Shown piece after piece: positions 12,754 to 17,995 of a stretch of DNA of 17,995 bases. This DNA is from RCC1774 sp050330855. GTDB taxonomy: Bacteria > Cyanobacteriota > Cyanobacteriia > Thermosynechococcales > Thermosynechococcaceae. The first letter of the stretch is position 1. Each line of letters starts with the position of its first letter. Where the stretch lies: contig JBHJNL010000019.1 in assembly GCA_050330855.1 (NCBI GenBank), forward strand, positions 1-17,995. The letters are read 5' to 3'. A program made the translations under genes and the position numbers. A model generated the notes under the pieces. The model saw only the letters and a list, made by a program, of their open reading frames with translations. It did not search any database and was not told the DNA's origin.

Positions 12754-15718
12754 CGGTGTAGGCATCCATTGAAGGGCAGCTACAGACTAGGTTGCGATCG
12801 CCAAACGCATTATCAACCCGACCCACCGCAGGCCAAAATTTACGCTCACGAACCCACGGTTCTGGATAGGCCGCCTGCTCCCGAGAGTAAGCATGCTCCC
12901 AGATGTCAGCTATCACGACTTCGGCGGTGTGGGGTGCATGCTTGAGGGGGTTGTCGGTGCGATCGCACTGTCCCAATTCAATCTCGGCAATCTCAGAGCG
13001 AATCGAAATCAACGCCTCACAAAACCGATCGAGTTCCGCCTTAGACTCACTCTCCGTTGGCTCCACCATAATCGTGCCCGGAACAGGCCAAGAGACGGTG
13101 GGGGCGTGGAACCCATAGTCGATCAGGCGCTTAGCAATATCATCAACTTCAATCCCAGCCGTCTTCTTCACCTCTCGCAGATCCAAGATGCACTCGTGGG
13201 CCACCATGCCGGTTTTGCCCTTGAACAACACGGGGTAATGCTTTTCTAAACGCTGGGCAATGTAATTAGCATTCAAAATTGCAACCTTAGTCGCCTGAGT
13301 TAATCCTTCAGCGCCCATTAGGGCAATGTAAACCCAAGAGATCGGCAAAATGCTGGGGCTTCCCCAAGGAGCCGCAGAAACGGCACCGATGCCCTCTTTG
13401 CGGCCCACAGCAATGACGGGGTGGGTGGGCAAGAATGGCTCTAAATGAGCCTGAACGCCAATCGGTCCCATCCCAGGACCACCACCACCGTGGGGGATGC
13501 AAAAGGTTTTATGGAGATTGAGGTGACAGACATCTGCGCCAATATCGCCGGGGCGGCAGAGGCCCACCTGGGCATTCATGTTGGCTCCATCCATATAGAC
13601 CTGACCGCCGTAGTCATGAATGATTTGACAAATATCTTTAATCTCTTCTTCAAAGACGCCGTGGGTTGAGGGATAGGTGACCATTAAGGCAGAAAGATCA
13701 TCTCGATACTGTTCGGCTTTTTGTTTGAGGTCAGCGACATCGATATTGCCGAATTCATCACAGCCGACCACAACCACTTTCATCCCAGCCATAACCGCGC
13801 TGGCGGGGTTGGTGCCGTGGGCAGAGTCAGGAATCAGGCAAATCTTACGGTGGCTGTCGCCCCGACTTTCGTGGTACTGGCGAATCACCAGCAGTCCAGC
13901 ATATTCTCCCTGAGATCCGGCGTTGGGCTGCAGAGAAATCCCTGTGAAACCTGTGATTTCGGCAAGCCACTCTTCTAACTGTCGGAAGAGTTCTTGGTAG
14001 CCTTGGGTTTGCGCGATAGGGGCAAAGGGGTGGATTTGACCAAACTCAGGCCAAGTTACCGGCAGCATCTCTGATGTCGCATTCAGCTTCATCGTGCAGG
14101 AGCCGAGGGGAATCATGGAGGTGGTCAGCGATAAGTCCTTGCTCTGGAGGCGCTGCATGTACCGCAGTAATTCTGTCTCGGAATGGTACTGATTAAAGAC
14201 AGGATGGGTGAGATAGGGGCTGGTGCGCTGCAGATTTTCCGGCAAGCTAGGGGTCGTCGCTGCCGTGAGGTCTTCTAGGCTGAGGGCGTTTTCACCAAAG
14301 ATTTTGAGGATATCTAGGAGGTCAGCGGCGGTTGTTGTTTCGTCGAGGGAAATGCCAACGGTGTGAGGATCGACTGGACGGAGGTTGATTCTTTGAGATT
14401 GCGATCGCATCCCCACCACATCCCCACTCAAGCTTCCCAGCCGGACCTGAATCGTGTCGAAGTACTGCTCACTCACGAGTTCATAGCCGAGCTTCTTCAG
14501 GCCCGTTGCCAGCACGGCCGTCAGCAAATGGACTCGCTCCGCAATCTGCTTCAGCCCTGCAGGACCGTGATAGACCGCATACATACTCGCTGTCACCGCC
14601 AACAGCACCTGAGCCGTACAAATATTGCTGGTCGCCTTATCGCGGCGAATATGCTGCTCGCGGGTCTGGAGCGCTAACCGCAGGGCATCCTTGCCTTGAG
14701 CATCGTGAGACAGACCAACAATGCGACCGGGAATCTTGCGCTGATAGTCTGCTTTCGTGGCAAAAAACGCCGCATGGGGACCGCCATAGCCAAGGGGAAC
14801 ACCCAAGCGCTGACTGTTGCCCACCGCGATGTCGGCTCCGAATTCGCCCGGTGGCGTCAACAGCGTCAGACTCAATAGGTCAGTGGCAACGGTCACCAAT
14901 GCACCCGCAGCATGGGCCTGTTCAATAAAGGCTTGGTAATCTTGAATCGAGCCATCCGTGGCCGGATACTGCAGCAACGCACCAAAGGTTTCGCCTTCTT
15001 CAAACCTAAAGGTCTGGTGATCACCCACAACAACATTGATTTCTAAGGGCAACGCACGGGTATGGATAATCTCAATGGTTTGCGGATGGCAAAGTTCCGA
15101 GACAAAAAAGGTGGTGGCGGTCTTTCTCTTTTGAACGTTGTAGCTCATTGCCATCGCTTCAGCAGCGGCAGTGCCTTCATCTAGCAGGGAGGCATTGGTG
15201 ATATCTAAACCCGTCAGATCTTTAATGAGAGTCTGGAAGTTGAGAAGTGCCTCTAGGCGACCTTGGGCGATTTCAGCCTGATAAGGAGTGTACTGGGTAT
15301 ACCAGCCCGGATTTTCGAGAATATTCCGAAGGATGACGGGGGGTGTGATACAGCCGGAGTACCCCATCCCGATGTAGGAGCGGAAGATTTTGTTTTGGGA
15401 TGCGATCGCACGTAACTCTTGCATCAGCTCATGTTCGCCCTTGCCCTCACCAAGCCGGAGGGGCTGCTCCATGCGAATCTGAGCTGGGACGACCTGATCA
15501 ATGAGTTGATCGAGACTGTCGTACCCCATCTGCTCTAGCATCTGAGCAATCTCATCATCCTGCGGACCAATGTGGCGATGCTCAAAGCGATCTGTGGGCA
15601 GTAGTGCAGCGGGAATCTTAGAGGGGGCAGGCTCCTGTACCGAATGACCGTTGGAGGATGGGATATCGCGCCCATCTACCTGGGAGGTCAACGGCTGCAG
15701 AGTTGAGGAGTCTGTCAT
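12746..15718 (-). CDS. gcvP: Glycine dehydrogenase (decarboxylating), P-protein of the glycine cleavage system
   Basis: PLP enzyme that decarboxylates glycine and passes the aminomethyl group to lipoylated GcvH; in cyanobacteria it handles photorespiratory glycine. The 990-aa protein is the single-chain form. It starts RHIGPQDDEIAQMLEQMGY after an N-terminal extension of about 50 residues, then has SYIGMGYSGCITPPVILRNI, NPGWYTQYTPYQAEIAQGRL, SMIPLGSCTMKLNATSEM and the PLP-lysine motif LHKTFCIPHGGGGPG with Lys737. It ends with a YPEPWVRERKFWP...VCSCP block. The ATG at 15718 has GGTGA seven bases upstream; the frame also opens at a TTG five codons earlier. The other glycine-cleavage genes are not in this window. 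Confidence 0.97.
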   Translation of the reverse strand: MTDSSTLQPLTSQVDGRDIPSSNGHSVQEPAPSKIPAALLPTDRFEHRHIGPQDDEIAQMLEQMGYDSLDQLIDQVVPAQIRMEQPLRLGEGKGEHELMQELRAIASQNKIFRSYIGMGYSGCITPPVILRNILENPGWYTQYTPYQAEIAQGRLEALLNFQTLIKDLTGLDITNASLLDEGTAAAEAMAMSYNVQKRKTATTFFVSELCHPQTIEIIHTRALPLEINVVVGDHQTFRFEEGETFGALLQYPATDGSIQDYQAFIEQAHAAGALVTVATDLLSLTLLTPPGEFGADIAVGNSQRLGVPLGYGGPHAAFFATKADYQRKIPGRIVGLSHDAQGKDALRLALQTREQHIRRDKATSNICTAQVLLAVTASMYAVYHGPAGLKQIAERVHLLTAVLATGLKKLGYELVSEQYFDTIQVRLGSLSGDVVGMRSQSQRINLRPVDPHTVGISLDETTTAADLLDILKIFGENALSLEDLTAATTPSLPENLQRTSPYLTHPVFNQYHSETELLRYMQRLQSKDLSLTTSMIPLGSCTMKLNATSEMLPVTWPEFGQIHPFAPIAQTQGYQELFRQLEEWLAEITGFTGISLQPNAGSQGEYAGLLVIRQYHESRGDSHRKICLIPDSAHGTNPASAVMAGMKVVVVGCDEFGNIDVADLKQKAEQYRDDLSALMVTYPSTHGVFEEEIKDICQIIHDYGGQVYMDGANMNAQVGLCRPGDIGADVCHLNLHKTFCIPHGGGGPGMGPIGVQAHLEPFLPTHPVIAVGRKEGIGAVSAAPWGSPSILPISWVYIALMGAEGLTQATKVAILNANYIAQRLEKHYPVLFKGKTGMVAHECILDLREVKKTAGIEVDDIAKRLIDYGFHAPTVSWPVPGTIMVEPTESESKAELDRFCEALISIRSEIAEIELGQCDRTDNPLKHAPHTAEVVIADIWEHAYSREQAAYPEPWVRERKFWPAVGRVDNAFGDRNLVCSCPSMDAYTDE

Positions 15719-15743
15719 ATCTGAATCACCCAAGTAAAGAGCT

Positions 15744-15902
15744 ATGCATTCAACGGCCGACTTTTATGAGCCGAATCAAATCGAGCAGCTATCGGACGTT
15801 GAAATTCTATTAAGTTTAGCAAAGGTTCTTCATCAAAAAAGCAATATTCAGACAAAATCAGCATTCCAAAGGTGCTGGCACCTCGGTCAAGATGGTTGCT
15901 GA
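15744..15902 (+). CDS. Possible 52-aa small ORF between gcvP and lgt
   Basis: An ATG frame divergent from gcvP encodes MHSTADFYEPNQIEQLSDVE followed by ILLSLAKVLHQKSNIQTK and ends at TGA 15902. AAAGAG lies close upstream. The helical middle part looks plausible, but the opposite strand carries a 67-codon frame over the same bases, so neither can be preferred with confidence. No family recognised. Confidence 0.2.
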   Translation: MHSTADFYEPNQIEQLSDVEILLSLAKVLHQKSNIQTKSAFQRCWHLGQDGC

Positions 15903-16070
15903 TGGCATTTACAAGACGAAGAACAGACACATTAGGGTGTGCCATACTAGCCCTTGTGCTCAGTATTTATTCCATGTAAGTAGATGCTCCAAACTAATCA
16001 ATATCCCGATCACGACGCAGCAGTTGTTTCAGGACTTCAGGACAACGTTTAATTATATCCACCTACTTAT
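15903..16070. promoter_or_regulatory. Upstream region of lgt with a tandem octamer
   Basis: This non-coding stretch holds a perfect tandem octamer TTCAGGAC TTCAGGAC (16028-16043), 27 bases before the lgt ATG, and a distant 7-bp inverted pair TAAGTAG/CTACTTA (15977-15983 and 16063-16069). No glycine-riboswitch core was seen on the gcvP side. The octamers could be an operator; nothing proves it. Confidence 0.25.
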
Positions 16071-16925
16071 ATGCTGCTCTCTGTTATTCACTCCCTACTT
16101 GCATTCACCTTTACCTCGCCCGGACCTGACTTGTTCAAGCTGGGTCCATTAACGCTTCGCTTTTATGGACTGTTAATTGCCAGTGCGATCTTAATTGGGG
16201 TCACGCTTTCCCAGCGGCTAGCGCAGTTCCGTCGTCTTAATCCTGAGCTGATTGGCGATCTGGTGGTGGCGTTGGTGCTGGGTGCTATCCCCTGTGCGCG
16301 GCTCTATTACGTCCTTTTTAAGTGGGACTATTACAGCCAACACCTTAATCAGGTAATCGCGATATGGGAAGGCGGAATTGCGATCCACGGAGCCATTATT
16401 GGTGGTGCTCTGGCGGCGCTGATCTTCAGTCGGATTCGGCAAGTCTCGTTTTGGCGACTCGCTGATGTTGTCGCTCCCTCCTTAATTTTGGGGCAGGCTA
16501 TTGGCCGTTGGGGTAATTTCTTTAATTCCGAAGCCTTCGGTGCCCCCACCAATTTGCCTTGGAAGCTCTTTATTCCCGTAGGTCGCCGCCCATCGGGCCT
16601 AGAGAATGAGGCGTACTATCACCCCACCTTTCTGTACGAATCTTTGTGGAATGTGATGGTGTTTAGCCTGTTGATGACCGTTTTCTTTCGGTTCCCGAAA
16701 ACCAAGCCCGGTACCCTCTTTCTACTCTATGCGGTGGGCTACAGCGCGGGTCGGTTTTGGATTGAGGGTTTACGCACCGATAGTTTGATGCTCGGCCCAC
16801 TGCGGATTGCTCAAATTGTGAGCCTGGTCGGCATCTTTGGTGGTCTACTGGGTCTCAGTTGGCTATACTACCTCAACCGCTCCCTGCCGGATGTTGTGTC
16901 TTCTAAAAAACGGCCCTTAACTTAG
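16071..16925 (+). CDS. lgt: Phosphatidylglycerol-prolipoprotein diacylglyceryl transferase
   Basis: Polytopic inner-membrane enzyme that moves diacylglycerol from phosphatidylglycerol to the lipobox cysteine of prolipoproteins, the first step of lipoprotein maturation. The protein has 284 aa, typical length. Motifs: LGPLTLRFYGLLIASAI at the first span (24-40), GGIAIHGAIIGG (101-112), the Lgt signature GRWGNFFNSEAFG (145-157), HPTFLYESLWN (184-194) and GRFWIEGLRTDSLMLGPLRIAQ (about 227-248) with conserved arginines. About seven hydrophobic segments are visible. The start follows closely on known N-termini, though no Shine-Dalgarno is seen. cobM starts six bases after its stop, so the two are co-transcribed. 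Confidence 0.96.
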   Translation: MLLSVIHSLLAFTFTSPGPDLFKLGPLTLRFYGLLIASAILIGVTLSQRLAQFRRLNPELIGDLVVALVLGAIPCARLYYVLFKWDYYSQHLNQVIAIWEGGIAIHGAIIGGALAALIFSRIRQVSFWRLADVVAPSLILGQAIGRWGNFFNSEAFGAPTNLPWKLFIPVGRRPSGLENEAYYHPTFLYESLWNVMVFSLLMTVFFRFPKTKPGTLFLLYAVGYSAGRFWIEGLRTDSLMLGPLRIAQIVSLVGIFGGLLGLSWLYYLNRSLPDVVSSKKRPLT

Positions 16926-16931
16926 TACTCA

Positions 16932-17735
16932 ATGACTTATACCACTGTTGATCCTGCCCAAGCCGCCCTCTCAACGCTCGTTCCTGCGGTTTATATTGTC
17001 GGGGCTGGCCCTGGTGATCCTGAACTATTAACGGTGAAGGCCCAAAAGATTTTGCAGCAGGCGGATGTGATTCTCTACGCTGATTCGCTGGTGCCCAAGG
17101 CAATGGTGAGGCTAGCCAAGGCTGAGGCAGAAGTAATTCCGACCTCTACTCAAACCCTAGAAGATATTTTGCCGGTGATGATTGAGCGGGTGCGATCGCA
17201 AAAATCAGTCGTCCGTCTCCACTCCGGTGATCCCACCCTTTACGGGGCAGTCCATGAACAGATGCAGGCGCTAATCGCTGCAGACGTTCCCTTTGAAATT
17301 ATTCCAGGCATTAGCGCCTTCCAGGCTGCTGCCGCCAAACTTCAGGTCGAGCTGACGGTACCTGAGCTAGTGCAGACGATTATTTTGACCCGCACCAGCG
17401 GTCGCACCAATGTACCTGAAACAGAAGAACTGGCTAGCTTGGCTGCTCATAAAGCCAGTCTTTGTCTTTATCTAAGCGCTCGCCATGTAGAAGTGGCCCA
17501 GCAGAAGCTCATACAGAACTATGGGGCAGATACACCTGTGGCGATTTGCTATCGAGTGGGCTGGCCCGATGAAAAGATTTTCATTGTTCCGCTGCATCAA
17601 ATGGCTGAGGCGACTGAATCTCAAAAGCTGATTCGGACAACGCTATATATGATTAGCCCTGCTTTAGAAGGAAGTCAGACGGAGGCGCGATCTCGCCTCT
17701 ACCATCCTGAACATAACCATCTGTTTCGCCCCTAA
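16932..17735 (+). CDS. cobM: Precorrin-4 C11-methyltransferase
   Basis: SAM-dependent methylation at C-11 of the corrin ring in cobalamin (here probably pseudocobalamin) synthesis. It has 267 aa, close to CobM/CbiF. It opens with VYIVGAGPGDPELLTVKAQ (20-38), the glycine-rich tetrapyrrole-methylase motif, then ADVILYADSLVP, RLHSGDPTLYGAVHEQM (second signature), PGISAFQAAAAKLQVELTVP and ILTRTSGRTNVPETEEL. The combination SLVP plus TRTSGRT-x-VPE fits CobM/CbiF rather than CobI, CobJ or uroporphyrinogen methylase. It lies six bases after lgt and is followed by a strong terminator, giving a two-gene unit. The other cobalamin gene in the window (cobD) is about 13 kb away, so the pathway is dispersed. 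Confidence 0.95.
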   Translation: MTYTTVDPAQAALSTLVPAVYIVGAGPGDPELLTVKAQKILQQADVILYADSLVPKAMVRLAKAEAEVIPTSTQTLEDILPVMIERVRSQKSVVRLHSGDPTLYGAVHEQMQALIAADVPFEIIPGISAFQAAAAKLQVELTVPELVQTIILTRTSGRTNVPETEELASLAAHKASLCLYLSARHVEVAQQKLIQNYGADTPVAICYRVGWPDEKIFIVPLHQMAEATESQKLIRTTLYMISPALEGSQTEARSRLYHPEHNHLFRP

Positions 17736-17742
17736 TTCATCA

Positions 17743-17804
17743 GGGATAGAGCAATAACTCCGAACTCATGCATGAGTTATTCTTCTATCCCGAATTCTCT
17801 TTTT
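17743..17804 (+). terminator. Strong hairpin terminator after cobM
   Basis: Arms 17743-17760 and 17774-17791 are 18 bases each and pair at 17 positions (one G-T wobble, one C-C mismatch). They are followed by CTCTTTTTAT. The stem begins seven bases after the cobM stop. The inner end of the stem plus loop also forms a perfect 16-bp palindrome AACTCATGCATGAGTT (17763-17778), allowing an alternative fold. Confidence 0.85.
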
Positions 17805-17995
17805 ATATCGACACCTTGAGTAAAAATGCAAGCTGCAATAACAAATCACAGTTGATTTAAAGACGGGATACAGCTTAATTGGACTTTGGACAAGATTGAG
17901 GCTCAAAAGAGATGAACGCCATCGAAGAAAGGATAATGACGGTTCCACATTTAAGAACCTTCATCATCCCCACTTCCATTATGCCTATACTTCTC

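Noticed and set aside
15742..15945. Minus-strand 67-codon frame between gcvP and lgt
   Set aside because: No ribosome site or recognisable motif; it competes with an equally weak plus-strand frame over the same bases.
15719..16070. Glycine riboswitch upstream of gcvP
   Set aside because: Looked for a glycine-aptamer core on the minus strand; none was recognisable.
17804..17995. Minus-strand 60-codon frame at the window end
   Set aside because: Basic, serine-rich low-quality translation with no start signal; the region is more likely upstream sequence of the next gene.

Overview
The window is chromosomal DNA from a cyanobacterium. HIP1 palindromes (GCGATCGC) are scattered through the housekeeping parts. 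The gene content also fits: MEP-pathway ispD, HU, gcvP, lgt, two cobalamin-pathway genes and a PAS-rich hybrid kinase. I cannot fix the genus. The mix of IS5-type DNA, a NACHT protein and toxin-antitoxin genes would suit a large, IS-rich genome such as Acaryochloris or a Leptolyngbya-like lineage, but that is a guess.

Layout. 1-114: the last codons and right end of an IS5-type insertion sequence, abutting the stop codon of a minus-strand GT9 glycosyltransferase (115-1068). 1178-1867: ispD, divergent from it. 1868-2368: about 500 bp without a convincing gene, holding a terminator-like hairpin, a start-less open fragment and a hairpin ahead of hup. 2369-5006: hup, a cobD-type threonine-phosphate decarboxylase and a degenerate flavoprotein disulfide-reductase homologue, all on plus. 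5003-7907: a PAS-PAS hybrid sensor kinase with two receivers and an upstream unknown protein, on minus. The kinase stop overlaps the stop of the convergent flavoprotein gene.

7965-12377 is an accessory block on the minus strand that contains no HIP1 site I could find. Read in its transcription direction it runs: a NACHT NTPase with a hexamer-based Ala/Ser/Leu/Asp repeat; a MntA-HepT nucleotidyltransferase/RNase pair; a gene-poor decayed stretch with a clear 99-bp MITE (18-bp perfect terminal inverted repeats, 8-bp target duplication); a coiled-coil membrane-anchored protein with tandem heptads; and an antitoxin plus RelE/ParE-type toxin whose gene has an in-frame TGA where RelE carries a catalytic arginine. 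This looks like a small defence or conflict island between core genes.

12477-17803 returns to core functions: a small membrane protein overlapping the 3' end of gcvP (glycine decarboxylase P-protein, minus strand), then lgt and cobM in tandem on plus, closed by a strong hairpin terminator. 17804-17995 holds no gene I can support.

The best leads for a new system are the NACHT protein with its in-frame-variable repeat beside MntA-HepT, the toxin nonsense codon, the tiny leader ORF coupled to the antitoxin start, and the MITE. All family names come from motifs read by eye; no database search was possible.
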